Shown piece by piece: positions 21,843-34,213 of a DNA stretch of 64,000 bases. The notes under the pieces were generated by a model. That model saw only the letters and a program-made list of their open reading frames with translations. It was not told where the DNA came from and did not search any database. The DNA lies in the NCBI GenBank assembly GCA_029204225.1, contig CM055107.1:17606051-17670050 (forward strand), read 5' to 3'. The DNA comes from Diphasiastrum complanatum (Eukaryota > Streptophyta > Lycopodiopsida > Lycopodiales > Lycopodiaceae). The position numbers and the translations under genes were made by a program. How positions within the stretch are numbered: position 1 is the stretch's first letter; the number at the start of each line of letters is the position of its first letter.

Positions 21843-23320
21843 CTCCTCCTTAGAATTTATGTTCCTATCAACATAGACTTTGAAATTAGGCCAAGGTTAG
21901 ACCTCATCTTGATAAAGACATTCTGCAACACAATTTGTATAATCAACATGCTCTAGTGACATCTCTCTCCCAATGACTTTTTCTCTTACAAAATGATGAG
22001 CTACTTCAATGTGTTTGCTCCTTGCATGGAAAATTGGGTTATTTGCAAGAGCTTGAGAATTGGAAGATCTTCATCTGCATAACACTTTAGCTCCAAAAGT
22101 AGCCTTTTGATCCATAAAACCTCCTTTGTAGTGGTTGTAAGAGATTTGTACTCAGCTTCAGAGGATGATAAGGAAATAGTTGTCTGCTTCTTTGATAGCC
22201 AAGAAACCAAGTTCCCTGCAAGAAATATAGTGTAAGCACTTGTGGATTTTCTATCCAACCTATCTCCTGCAAAATCTGAATATGAAAAAGCAATCAAAGT
22301 CAGATCTTCTCCCTTGTAGAATAATCCATAATCTAAGGTGGAAGATATATACCTCAAGATTCTTTTAGCCAACTTCCAATGATATAACTTTGGATCCTGC
22401 ATGTGTTGACTTAGCTTATGAACACAAAAGCTTAGATCAGGCCTAGTCAGTGTTAACCAAATAAGTGAGCCAATAAGACTCCTATAAAAAGTGACGTTCT
22501 CAAAGAATTTTTCATCATCTTTCATAGGAACTTTTACAGTGTGTTCCATAGGTGTATCTATGCCTTTACAATTTTCCATCTGGAATTTCTTGAGCATGGA
22601 AAGTGCATATCTACTTTGGCTTATAAATGCATGAACTTTCCAAAATTCTATTTCAAGGCCAAGAATACAGTGAAGAACTCCTAAGTCCTGCATCTTAAAC
22701 TCAGTAGAAAGTGCATGCTTAGTTTCTTCAACTAGCTTTTCATTATTTCCACAAAGAATGATATCATCTACATAGATGAGAAGAATAATTACAAAGTTAT
22801 CTACAAACTTATAATACAAAGAAGGGTCATATTCACTTAGAAAAAATCCGAGTGACATGAGATAGGAGTTGAGCCTTGCATACCAAGACCTTGGTGCTTG
22901 TTTCAGTCCATAGAGACTTTTGAACAAAAGACAAACTTTTGATTCATCACCTTCTTTCACAAAACTTGGAGGTTGCTTCATGTAAATCTCCTCCTCAAGG
23001 TAACCATTGAGAAATGCATTAGAAACATCAAACTGGAACATACTCCAATTGTGAAAGCATGCAAGAGATATAAGTATTCGGATTGTTACCATCTTTGCAA
23101 CTGGTGCAAAGGTGTCTTCATAGTCAAGACCTTTGATTTGTGAGTAGCCTTTGGCACAAAGTCTTGCTTTATACTTATTGATAGATTCATCATGATTATA
23201 CTTGATTCTGAAAACCCACTTACATCCAATCACATGCATGTTATTTGGTGGCTCCACAAGCTCCCATGTGTTATTTGACATCAAGGCTTCAAACTCTTGG
23301 TTCATTGCTTCAACCCACAT
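21843..23320 (-). pseudogene. Copia element E: reverse transcriptase and RNase H
   Basis: A 439-codon open frame (23,320-22,001) from WVEAMNQEFEALMSNNTWEL through CKWVFRIKYN, KARLCAKGYSQIKGLDYEDT, QFDVSNAFLNGYLEEEIYMK, CLLFKSLYGLKQAPRSWY, the intact YVDD box (22,763-22,774) and the RNase H start (RDRKSTS-like DRLDRKSTSAY, LSSSEAEYKSL). Near 22,070-22,040 a small deletion shifts the frame; the other frame continues ANNPIFHARSKHIEVAHHF, VREKVIGREMSLEHV to a polypurine tract at about 21,843-21,857. The catalytic box is intact, but the polyprotein is broken here and upstream. Confidence 0.93.
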
Positions 23321-24608
23321 CTTGGATTGAAGAGCTTCTTTGACATCTTTAGGCTCTTCATCTGATATGAAGAGATCGTGATAGGAAGTTTCACTTGCCT
23401 TCCTTCTTCATCATATGTGAGCCTCCTTGGCTCAGATCTTGTTCGTGTAGATCTTCTTGGTGTGGTAGCTTGAATTTGCTCCTGCTCAAGCCTCGGCCTC
23501 ACCACCTCTTGAGCAACATCAATATTGATGATTGATCTTGCATGAGATTTCTTGATCTGTGCATCATCCAAGTCAAACTTTTGATCTTCATGGAAGATCA
23601 CATCTCTACTAACAACATTCTTGTCAGTAGAAGGAAGATAAACTTTGTATGCTTTTTTAGTGGATGCATATTCTACAAAAATTCCTTTAACTGCACTAGG
23701 ATCTTCCTTCTTCCTAGTTTCTAAAGGCACGTGCACAAAGCATACACAGCCAAAAATCCTAAGATGATCTACCTTAGGCTTTTTCTTATACAACATCTCA
23801 AATGGTGTTTTACCTCCTATTGCAAGATTAGGAAGCCTATTACGAGATAGTTTGCAGATGCAACTGCCTCTCCCCAAAATTCTTTAGGCAGAGAAGCTTC
23901 TAGCCTAATGGCTTTTGCACATTCACACAAAGTTCTATTTTTTATCTCAACAACCCCATTTTGCTGAGGAGTATATGAACAAGAAAACTCTCTTTGAATG
24001 CCCTCTCTCTCACAAAAGTCTTTAAACTTATTGAAAGTATATTCTCCTCCACTATCTCTTCTCAAAGCTTTCAACTTGAAAGAAAACTGCTTTTCTGCAT
24101 AAGCTTTGAAAGTAAAAAAAACATCATAGACCATGGCTTTTGAAGACAACATATAGATCCAAGAATATCTTGTATAATCATCTACAAAGGAAACAAAGCA
24201 ATTTGATTCTCCTTTGCTCTTGGTTGATGAGAAATGAACATCAGAGTGCACTAGTTCAAATGGTTGCTTTGTTTTGATGCTTGATCTAGGAAAAGGCCTT
24301 ATGTGTGATTTTGCCAGCACACAGCTTCACAAGGTAGAAGCTCCTTTGATAGTGTCTTTGTTAGTCCAACAACTTTTCCTTTCTTGACCATAGATTGCAT
24401 GGCTTTGAAATTGGGATGACCCAATCTCTTGTGCCACAAATCCTCCTAAGGAACCTTGGTCTCATAAGCAATATCTGAAATGTTAGCACTCCCCCTAGAA
24501 TCTAGTTTGTACAACTTACCAATTCTAGAGCCTCTAGAAATAACTTCATTTTCTCTTGAGATTATACACTTGTCAACTTGAAACTTGACATCCAATCCAC
24601 TATCAAAC
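23302..24608 (-). pseudogene. Copia element E: pre-integrase and integrase, 5' part lost
   Basis: From 24,608 downward: DSGLDVKFQVDKC, GKLYKLD, (stop at 24,448-24,446), DLWHKRLGHPNFKAMQSM, then after a frameshift near 24,320 VLAKSHIRPF and the integrase core. The core keeps both late catalytic residues (RRDSGGEY and, 35 residues on, the Glu of NGVVEIKNRTL). Another frameshift near 23,850 leads to TPFEMLYKKKPKVDHLRIFG, VCFVHVPLETRKKEDPS and KVYLPSTDKNVVSRDVIFHE. A further shift near 23,360 precedes reverse transcriptase. Gag and protease are absent because the sequence is cut at 24,608 by the LTR of element F. Confidence 0.92.
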
Positions 24609-25279
24609 TGTAAAAATTACAGCAAATAAGGATCCTAAAACACTTGAAATGATGAGGGAAACAATAGATTATGATTCATAAGATTAGCACAAGTTGAACC
24701 ATCAAAAATCTATGCTTGAACCTCACTAAATGGCCCAAATCCTTGAAGAAGACTTCACACGTGTGAAAGTACAGCCTCCCACAGTCTGAGTACTGTACGC
24801 CAGACCTACATTCAATCCTATAATCATTAGTAATCACAAGTACTCAAACAATTATGAACATAGAGAGCAATTGCACCATTATGAGAGAAAAAACATGAAA
24901 TTGCTTGATTGATTTTGGTGAGATATCATCACCTATATATACATGATCCATCACGATTTTGGGCAGGTATGAGTAACCCTAAACCTATCCCTAATGCTAA
25001 TTTTGGTGGATCTTTCATCCCTACCAAGTTAGGGTTGGAATCTTGGAGATCCCTCAACAATGCAAAAATTACCAAAAATAGCTCCTATTTTTTCTCCCTT
25101 GTATCTAAGCATAATTTGGACTCATTCCAAAGGTTCTAACACTTAGGTCTACTTGAGAACATCCTTATGAATGGAATCCTATGCTATTTGGCACGTGTGA
25201 CAAGCCACATCATGACCATCTAACTATTTACAAGTCATATGACCAAAACTAGTCAAGCTAGAATTGTGAATTTTTAACA
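24609..25279 (-). repeat. 3' LTR of copia element F
   Basis: 671 bases, minus strand, from TGTTAAAAATT (25,279) to AATTTTTACA (24,609); the termini are near-perfect inverted repeats, which fixes both ends. It carries a TATA motif (TATATATAGG, minus strand, about 24,935-24,945) and the 14-bp palindrome TTCACACGTGTGAA at 24,754-24,767, plus a second CACGTG at about 25,192-25,197. Its downstream end directly meets the interior of element E. Confidence 0.85.
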
Positions 25280-26889
25280 CTCCTCCTCACTATCTAGCTT
25301 GGTTCAATCATTGCTTTACTAATCACTCCAAGTGATGATCTGAACTTCATAAAAGGTGTCTTTTGAAGTGGTTTAGTAAGTAGATCAGCTACACATTCAT
25401 TGCTTGGAACATGCTCCAAAGCAATCTCCTTGGCTTGCACCATTTCTCTCACAAAGTGATGGCATATCTCAATGTGCTTAGATCTTGCATGGAAGATTGG
25501 GTTAGATGCAAGGTGTTGGGCTGATATATTGTCATTGTAGATGATTGGTGCCTCCTCTGAATCCATGATCTTTAGTTTCACCAATAATCTCTTGATTTAA
25601 AGTACCTCCTTTGTAGTGGTTGTCAAAGCTTTGTACTCGGCCTCGGTTGAAGATAGAGATATAGTTTCTTGCTATTTTGAAAGCCATGAAACCACACCTT
25701 CTCCTATGAAAGTTGAATAGGCACTTGTTGATTTCCTATCCCTCTTGTCCCCTTCAAAATCTGAATCACTAAATGCATGAAGGTTAATCACATCTCCTCT
25801 ATATAGAATCCCAAAATCCAATGTACCCGAGATGTATCTTAGAAACCTCTTAGCCTTTTTCCAATGGATATTCAATGGCTTTTGCATGGATTGGCTCAAC
25901 CTACATACACTAAAGCTAAGATCTGGTCTAGTTATAGTGATCCACATTAAGGAACCTATAAGTTGCCTAAACAAAGTGATATCCATGAAGGATCTTTCAT
26001 CATCTTCATTTGGCACTTTTACATCTTGCTCCATTGGTGTGTCAGCACTTTTGCATAATTCCATCTTAAACTTCTTCAAAAGACTTTGAGCATAGTTTAC
26101 TTGACTTATAAAGATAAAATCAGACCCTCTAAGTACTTCTATGCCTAAGATGAAGTGAAGACACCCTAGATCTACCATCTTGAACTCTAAGGATAGATCT
26201 ATCTTGATTTTTTCAATACCATCAACACTATTTCCACTAATGATGATGTCATCTACATAAATGAGTAAAAGTACAATACCAAAATCATCAAACTTAATGT
26301 AAAGAGTAGGATCATATTCACTTTGAACAAAAGAAAGTGAAATAAGATAGCAATGTAGTCTTGAATTCCAAGATCTCGAGGCTTGCTTCAAGCCATAGAT
26401 GCTTCTTTGGAGATGGCATACTTTGTTCTCCATTCCATGCTTGATGAACCCTTGTGGCTGCTCCATATAGATATCCTCTAACCCTAAACCATTCAAGAAA
26501 GCATTAGAGACATCCATTTGACATAGAATCCATCCAAAATGTGATGCAAGTGCAATGATTAGTCTTATTGTGACCATCTTGGCCACGGGTGCAAAAGTTT
26601 TCTCATAGTCTATCCCTCTCTCTTGAGCATAACCTTTTGCAGCTAATCTTGCTTTATGTTTGTTAACACTCCCATTTGCATTCAACTTAAGCTTGAAGAC
26701 CCACTTGCATCCTATTACATTCCTTTGAGGTCTCTCAACAAGCAACCAAGTTTCATTCTCAATCAAGGCATCATACTCATCCAACATAGCTTTATACCAT
26801 TCTTTGGAGTTCAATGCATCTTCAACATTAGACGGTTCTTCAAAACTAGATAAAGCATAAGAAGTGGATGAGATACCCTCAACTTTCTA
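25280..26889 (-). pseudogene. Copia element F: reverse transcriptase and RNase H (three stops)
   Basis: One continuous frame from 26,889 to 25,294 with stops only at 26,889-26,887, 25,674-25,672 (K to stop in LSK-stop-QETISLSS) and 25,599-25,597 (in EVL-stop-IKRLL). It contains ETWLLVERPQ, CKWVFKLKLN, KARLAAKGYAQERGIDYEKT, QMDVSNAFLNG, CHLQRSIYGLKQASRSW, the intact YVDD box (26,248-26,259), the RNase H block and the C-terminal SNECVADLLTKPLQKTPF. The polypurine tract GTGAGGAGGAG (25,290-25,280) abuts the LTR. Few lesions make F the best-preserved element here. Confidence 0.94.
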
Positions 26890-29263
26890 TCCTTTGCCTT
26901 GATATGTGAGCCTTGATGGCTCCACTTTTGCCCTTGAAGATCTCCTTGGTGTGATAGGTGGGTTTGGTGCTTGCTCCTCCATGAGCTCCTCCTCAAAACC
27001 AAGATCTTGCTCCTCGGCCATCTTCTTCTTAATTGTTGGAGCACTTGAGCCTTCTTCAAGCATATGCATATGATGTTCATCAAAGATGACATCCCTTGAA
27101 ACAACAAATTTGTTCAAGGATGGGAGATAGACTTTGTAGCCCTTGCTTGAGCTTGCATATCCAAGCATGATCCCTCTTGTGGAAGATGGATCCTCCTTGG
27201 TTCTTGTTTCCAATGGCACATGCACATAACATATACACCCAAAAACTTTCAAGTGATTTAAGATTGGGTTTCTTTCCATACAACATCTCATAAGGAGTTT
27301 TGCCTTCAATTGCTTTGCAAGACACCCTATTCATCAAGTAGTTTGCACATACAAGAGACTCACCCCAAAAGGATTTGGGCAAACAAGCATCTAATCTTAA
27401 AGCCTTAGAACATTCACATAATGCTCTATTCCTTCTTTCAGCAACTCCATTTTGTTGAGGAGTGTAAGGACAAGAAGTCTCTTTCTTGATCCCTTCCTCC
27501 TCACAAAAGGCCTTGAACTCATTGGAGATGAATTCTCCACCATTGTCACTTCTAAGAATCTTGATGCTATGATTATGATGCTTTTCCACAAACAACTTGA
27601 ACTTTACAAAAGTATCAAATACTTGAGACTTGAAGGAAAGTAAGAACACCCAACAATATCTTGAGTAGTCATCAATGAAGGTTAAAAACATGGATGAACC
27701 TCCATTAGATTTGGTGCTAGCAATGTGCACATCCGAGTGTATGAGTTCAAGAGGATGATATGACTTTGTGATGGAGTTAGAAAACACCTTCTTATGTGCC
27801 TTGGATAAGGCACAAGCTTCACAAACCTTGTCTTCCTTCCCAATAGACCTTGGTAGGCCTAAAGCATACTCCTCCTTGATCATAGCCTCCATGGAACCCG
27901 AGTTGACATGTCCAAGTCTTTTGTGCCATAAAGTAAAGGTAGATATCTTGCTCTTCTCGGCCAACATGACAACATTAGTATCCACAAATGCATCCAACTT
28001 ATAAAGTTTGCCAAGTCTAGTGTCCTTAGCCACTATCTTACCCTTCTTCTTGATGAAACATTCATTTGAAGCAAAGTCAACATTGAAACCATTGTCTACC
28101 ATTTGGTCAACACTTAGTAGATTCTTTGTTATTGTAGGAATGTACAAAACACCTTCTATGTTGATCTTTTTGGAAGATCCTAAGCAAAGGGGAATGCTAC
28201 CAACTCCTTCAATCTTACAAGCTTCATCATTTGCTGTATAGATAGACTTTATAGGTCCATCATAAGATAAGAGAGAAGAGAAAAACTCTCTTTTACTAGT
28301 CATGTGTGAACTAGCACCCGAGTCAATCCACCAAGGATCTTCTCCTTTGAAGCTTGTTGAAGAAAATATGGACATCATGAGAGAGTCCTCATGTGAACTC
28401 TCCTCCTCCTCCTCTTTGCTCATGTTGGCTTGGCTTTGATCTTGCTTCCTCTTGAAGCATTCCGAGGCATAATGCTCCATCTTGCTACAATAGTAGCACT
28501 TCACCTTTGATTTGTCCTTCTTGACTTTGGTGGTTGATGGAGATGCCTTTGGGGGTCCTTCTTGATCCTCAAGCTTTGTAGACTTCTTGAATGTTGATCC
28601 TTTGCCTTTGGACTTGCCTTTGCCTTTGGTAAAGAGAGCTTGGTCATCTCCACCTTGGATGGAAAGCCTATCCATCATCTCTTGCATTTGGCTCCTTCTT
28701 GATTCCTCGGCCATGAGTGTGCCTTGGAGTTCTTCAAGTATGGGTAGCTTACCCATAATTGCATATCCCTGAACCAAATTGTCAAATTCAAAGCTTAGTC
28801 CATTCAATATGAGTTGAACAAGCTCTTCATCCTTGATAGGGTCACCTATAAAGGCTAGCTCTTTGTTCAATTCCTTTACTCTTAGGACAAAAGTATGTGC
28901 ACTCTCTCCTTTCTTTTGATAGCTTCTATAGATTTGATTCTTCAAAGCTAACATTCTAGTTTGGTTCTTGGATTCATAGACCTTTTGCAAAGTCTCCCAA
29001 GCATCTTGAGCTGAAGTGCAATCTCCTACCTCTCTTAAGAGTTCATTTGCAACATTCATTTTTATGCAATGTAGTGCAACATTGCACCTCTTGATGTATT
29101 TGGCTTTTTCTTGAGGATGAATAGGTTCACCCTCCTTACCATTTACAATTTCCATTAGATCTTGCATGATCATGATAGATTCCATTCTAACTTTCCATAT
29201 GGAATAGTTAGTTTTGTTGAGCCTTTCATTAGTATCCAAAAGATATGCATTTATCAATCTCAA
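26887..29263 (-). pseudogene. Copia element F: gag, protease and integrase (727-codon frame, one frameshift)
   Basis: From 29,263: a gag with the UBN2-type helical domain (ERLNKTNYSIWKVRMESIM, AQDAWETLQKVYESKNQTRM, LNKELAFIGDPIKDEELVQ), a CX2CX4HX4C knuckle (CYYCSKMEHYASEC), the protease DSGASSHM, the pre-integrase motif LWHKRLGHVN and an integrase core with intact RSDNGGEF and, 35 residues on, the Glu of NGVAERRNRAL. Near 27,265 a frameshift moves the C-terminal integrase (HLKVFGCICYVHVP, KVYLPSLNKFVVSRDVIFDE) to the frame that continues into reverse transcriptase. Upstream of 29,263 no primer-binding site or 5' LTR is seen, so the 5' end is lost. Confidence 0.94.
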
Positions 29264-31105
29264 TCCAAAATACTATCACGAAATAAAATAGTCTTCCATA
29301 AACAACAAAATATTGACTCAGAATTGCTACTACATGCAAAGGCAGGTGTTTGATAAACAATATATCAAACTTACACAGCTCTCGGTACAGATAAAGTAGG
29401 CGGAATGCTGATTACCATATTGCGAGAAGTAATCACTGATAAGAATCTTCTGATGACGAAGAAGGTTGGATATGAGATTGATGACATCATTATCAAAAAT
29501 CCTGCTCACAGCTCATCCAATCAAGGTTCAAGTACTTCTGCAGCTATGCAAGACCATCCCAAACCTCAAAATTTACCCACTGCACAGACTTTGGTGAATA
29601 CAAAACCCAAAGGAGCTAAAACTTTTGGTACTGAAGAATCATTGTTTCACTATACTACAAAGTTGCGCACAAAGGCCATAATCATCCTAGGCAACTTTAT
29701 AGTCATCAAAAATTATGAACGAATGTTCATTCAATGCTAAAACTGCACAAGCTTAATAAAGAACTTTATGAGGCCATACTTAAATCTGCAATCTAATATT
29801 TTGGAAATACATGCCTCTAAACAAGACAAACGAGAGGCCAAAAAAAAGAGACAATATCAAGTTCATACATGAAGCGACAAAAATGTTGTTATCAGATATT
29901 TGGAAAACTAAGCACATGATTAGCAGTTAGTTAACGTACCTGGATTTGCCAATAGAAGCTCGTCCCATTACAAAAAACTGTGAAATAAAGTGGTATGACG
30001 ACATTGTAGAAAGTCGCACAGTTGCGGATAACTCACAGAGTTGTGAATGAGCATTTAATTGATCACGCAGATCGTCGCCATATACTGACTCAGATGTAGA
30101 GAAACAAAGTTTGATAGCTCCTGGAAAAAGAAATGTGAGTTGGCTTGTGATGATGTCATATCGTAATTGAATTCAGTTTCTAAGGCCTAATAAAATGTCA
30201 GCTAATTCAACAAGAATGGACTGAATCAGCACATTCTCAAAATTATTCTCCGACTTACATTCAAAATTAGCACCAGTACGGAGTTTAGACAAGGTATGAG
30301 ATAGTGTATGCATGTGCTTGCTTATTAAAGAGACTCCCCCTTTGTAGAAGAGAGCTTTTTGTGAATCCATCTACTCCATGTCCTAATGAGAACAGCCTCC
30401 ACAAGTTTGGTGCATCCTTGAGCTCCTTGATCATTCTTGTTTTCTTGAGTGATGCATTTATGATCTTACCCTTCCATTCCTTGTGTGTGGTTGTGGAATT
30501 AATGTAGTTGTGGAATAGAGTAGCATGGATTAGATTTCTTGTTTTGTGGATTAATATAGGAATCAACATGTGGTAAATCATTAAGGCTAGAATCATGGTT
30601 TAATTCTTGTAGATTCATTGACATCCCATTTCTTGACGTTCTTGGAAGTCCAAGAATCAAGAAATGTGTGTTTCTTGATTCTTGGACTCTTAAATGTTGT
30701 TTAAGCAAGCCATCATGGCTCATTCATTAGAGTATTAATCCAATAGGTTTTTGTCACCTCTACAAATAATGAAATTATGTTGCAATTTTCCAATTTCTCT
30801 TTGAAAACCCTGTTGGTGCTAAGGTTGGGGAGGGGGGGGCTTTTGGCCTTAATTAATTATATGAAACGTCTACTAATGCTAGTGAGAGCTGCATCCTATA
30901 CGTGCAAATTAAAGCATACACCACAGCTCTCTACATCAACAGCATTCTGCTCATATTAAGGCTTTGGTCTCTATGAGTAGCATAAGCTTTCTGTTCAATT
31001 GAAATGACAGCGGGCTGCCTGATAGCACGCCTATATCTGCTTGTATGCACCTGTATAGCAAATATCTTAGCATTTAGCTTTAGTATATCTTATATTCAAG
31101 CTTAT
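29264..31105. other. No recognisable gene; one unexplained open frame
   Basis: A 111-codon plus-strand frame at 29,405-29,740 has a polar N-terminal half (SSSNQGSSTSAAMQDHPKPQ) and an LFHYTTKLRTKAIIILGNF stretch; I recognise no family and it may be a fragment of a lost gene or element. The remaining sequence, including a G-run near 30,828-30,839, contains nothing I can assign. Confidence 0.35.
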
Positions 31106-32211
31106 TTAGAGGGTAGTCTGCTGAAGCCCAATGCTTTGAAATTGCTCTCCGCTAAATGTTTGACCGAATTGCCAGTTAGCTGGAGCGACATCATATGAAG
31201 TCACAGTTTTGTCGTCGCTGGTGGTCACCATGAAAGATAGAGATTGGCCGTTTAGCAAGTCGTTGCTTTGCCAATTTTGTCCCCAATTCCTAGACATTGC
31301 CTTCCAACCTGTGCTAGAACCCTTAATAGACATTGAATCAACATCTCCTGCTCCAGCAATGTTGGAGACGAGCACCAGATTGAAGTAAGAATGACCGTTT
31401 TTCGTAAAGTGGATTCCTCCTTGCCTCATGCACGTTAATCTGATCAAGCAACAGTCAAATTCAGTCAAATTCAGATCGACGTGAGGATGAAACTAGATAG
31501 AATATTTGTGGTTAAAACTCAAATTAGAGCGTCCTTCTAGGAATATGAATATACATATTTCAGGCTAATTGGTCGTACCTCCTAAAGAGGACAGGAACGA
31601 TTCTACCCTTGTATACAGCTATTGTCTCATATGCAGGCTGAGCCATGTCGAAATGTTGCAAAGGAGGATTGCACCAGCCACCGTTGGTGTTGGAAAGTGC
31701 GTTGTTAGGAGAGCAAAAGTTGGTTACAGTTGCAATGACGGATGGATTTCCAGTTAGGCACCACTGTGAATGAACCATATCACATTTCAGCTCAAAGCAA
31801 GCGCCACAACTGAGACCACCATTGAACAGAGCGGTACTGAGTGCTGCGGTGTTAGTCCCATATCCTGTACTGTAGAGATTTCCGTAGCCGCATGCCCCCC
31901 CTGTACAACAAACAAAGCCTCCGTTTTCAGGAGAATCTTTCTATAGATCATGGTCGGAAGTCCAACAGTCAAACTCAAGGATAATAGACTCTTGATTTTC
32001 CGTCTTTGTAATGTATGTCATTCTAGCGATTCTCGTCAATTAGAAACAACTTACCCATAGTTCCGGATGCATCTGCTCCACCGTAAAAGGTAGCATGTGC
32101 ATCAGCACTCCATCCTCCTGAATTATATTTCTGACCTTCAACTTTAGAAACCATGCAAGTGAGGATCGCCAATATTGCTGAGTAACCTACTGCACTGACA
32201 ATCATCGTCAT
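31106..32211 (-). CDS. Alpha-expansin (EXPA family), three exons
   Basis: Predicted 270-residue secreted protein. Exons are 32,211-32,055, 31,900-31,579 and 31,439-31,106; introns of 154 and 139 bp have donors GGTAAGT and AGGTACG and acceptors ACAG and TCAG. Intron positions (after GTMG, and within the Arg-Arg before LTC) are the classic A and B sites of plant alpha-expansins. An N-terminal signal peptide ends near VEG/Q; then [29 protein letters not shown], the GH45-like domain with [12 protein letters not shown] and the catalytic-site-like HFD motif ([12 protein letters not shown]), RIVPVLFRR, and the C-terminal binding domain with [24 protein letters not shown] and SFMVTTSD. Expansins loosen cell walls without hydrolysis at acid pH. 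All key Cys and HFD residues are present; one small change from the common GGIVPV is Arg in RIVPV. It appears complete. Confidence 0.95.
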
Positions 32212-33270
32212 TTTCCTGAAAATAGCGGTTATCGGAGTACTGGTTCAGTAAGGAATCGAAGCAGAGTTCTCTACTGCATGAAACATTTCGATTCTATATT
32301 ACGTTTGCTTGTCAAGTCAATTTGTCATTGAAAGTATAAATCATACACTTCAAATTTAGTGAGCACGGAAAAGGATGAAATAAGCTACATATCACAAAAG
32401 AACATGTAACGCTGCCAAGCATTTTCTTAATCTCTGGATAATTCGTATCTAAGTATTACGAAGTATCTACTATCATGCAATTATCCATCTAGAGGCAGGT
32501 ATCGTTGTTAGATAGCAATTTAAAACCATCTCCACGGCCAGCAACGAATTACAATGACCGTAGGCACGAGAGTGCAAAGTTTCCATTTTAGTTTCAGGGA
32601 GACAACGAATCATTTTTCCACCTTTCTGAGTCCTGACTAGTTCTCAAACTATGTTGAGCTTAATCAGGAAGCTCAAAAGTTAAGCGAAATACTGCAGCAA
32701 CAACACCATACAGGAAGTAGCTGACAGAGGTAGGAGGAGTAAGGCAGGAAAGGAGGCATAAACAAGATGGGTGTGGTGTGAATCGTGATCTGCTCACCCT
32801 GCCTTGATGGGCAGTACTGGGCAGTGGGCACTGTTTGGCTATCTCATTCATTGCCTCCTGAGGATTTGAGTGATGGGCACACTTTGCCTATCTCATTCAT
32901 TGCCTCCTGAGGATTTGACTTATCGTGTGTATTCTTGCACAGGAGTCAACTGTGCCAAGCAATGACGTTCTTAGGAAATCATGGGCAACATGTTCTCATG
33001 AAGCCATAAATTCTTCGTAATCTGCTGCTATAATTCTTAGGGACTGAAATCTACAAGAGTAAGAAATCAGAATGAAACATGCTTTTTACATGTAAATGCT
33101 TTGACATGCTTTGTGTGATTAACTTCAGTCACTTAAGATGCCAGTATTTGATCCTCATCAAAAGCTTTCTGGTTAAGATGACTACCCTTTGAAAGTGTAA
33201 TATAATTTGAACTACTATTCTAGACATTTCTTTTGCTTTAAGCATTGTAGCATAACCTTGGTCGTGCACT
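32212..33270. promoter_or_regulatory. Upstream region of the expansin gene with a 49-bp tandem repeat
   Basis: Between the expansin start and the next genes. CTATCTCATTCATTGCCTCC with the following GAGGATTTGA is repeated at 32,839 and 32,888 (period 49), about 630-680 bases upstream of the expansin ATG. A paired W-box-like TTGACTTGAC reads on the minus strand at 32,311-32,320. I see no convincing TATA box. No coding sequence is recognised. Confidence 0.45.
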
Positions 33271-34068
33271 ATCACAAATAGAGGACCAAGAAGATTTGAG
33301 ATTCAGTGTCCAGTCAGAAAATGATATATGGTGGTTGGCACCATTTCAGGTAACTAGCCTCATTATTACATTACATTCATTGAATAGTATTAGGACATCT
33401 TATCCTAGGATCATCAAGGACCATATGGATAGAGGACTTCTCAATGTTCAAGGAGTTGGAGACTTTTATGTTGAATGGCACTTAGCAGGTGAATTGAAAA
33501 GATTGAAATGTATGTATAATGTCTCTCACGGTGCTACTCAAAACAACCTCGTTTGTACTGCATGAAAATGGCAAAAGATGTTTCTAGAAGTACAAGAATT
33601 ATTAGAGAATATGCAGATCCAAACTGGAAGCCTGTGCTGTCTATCCCCTTGAAAAATGTACATGTTTGCACTCTTCATGCAGAAGGTAGATTAATAGAAA
33701 AGATCATTTATCTTCATATAATTTTTGCTTGGAATAGTAAGCCAGCATCATCAGCAAAGGAAGCTATCTCTCGATTAGAAGATGTGTTATCAAAAGCAGG
33801 ACTTCATAAGGGACATGTCAAAATTCAAAAAGATGAAAAGCTTTCAGGAAAGACTGAAAATATGCCAATTAAGCCAAGCATAGGAGGAGCAAAAGCACGT
33901 CGATTCCTATCAAATCATACTGGTAAGGCTTCTAATATTCAGCACTCAGTTTGGACAGATATTATTGCTGCCACTCGAGACTTCGAGAAAGACGGCAAAA
34001 CTAGAGTACTAAAAGTTGATATATGGAAGAAGCTTGATAGTATGATTGCTATTTCAAAAAAAAGATAA
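33270..34068 (+). pseudogene. Unrecognised multi-exon gene with Cys and HAE motifs
   Basis: At least three coding blocks. The first (after AATAG at about 33,279) reads EDQEDLRFSVQSENDIWWLA, PFQ and ends at a donor CAG|GTAACT (about 33,350). The second follows TCCTAG (about 33,409) and reads DRGLLNVQGVGDFYVEWHLA, GELKRLKCMYNVSHGATQNN, LVC. A third, in a different frame from about 33,553, reads YCMKMAKDVSRS, WKPVLSIPLKNVHVCTLHAE, GRLIEKIIYLH, then a basic region with GGAKARRFLSNHTGK. The order 'E-x-H ... short Cys pair ... IPL-x-x-VH-x-C-x-LHAE' resembles uncharacterised proteins carried by mobile DNA of other eukaryotes, but I cannot name the family. A frameshift or unseen intron separates blocks two and three. 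It points towards, and ends about 150 bases short of, the helicase relic on the other strand. Confidence 0.5.
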
Positions 34069-34213
34069 ATACTCTGATATTGATAAGAAAGTTGTACAAA
34101 GGACTTGTGTCGAGTTTGTGCCATGGATCGTTGTGCCTTGTGATTTATGGGTTGTGATAGCATATGCCAATGTCAGTGGGAAGGTACATTTATAGTAGGT
34201 TTATGAATCGTAT

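Noticed and set aside
27452-28772. Several plus-strand frames of 60-80 codons
   Set aside because: Antisense shadows of copia F gag and integrase.
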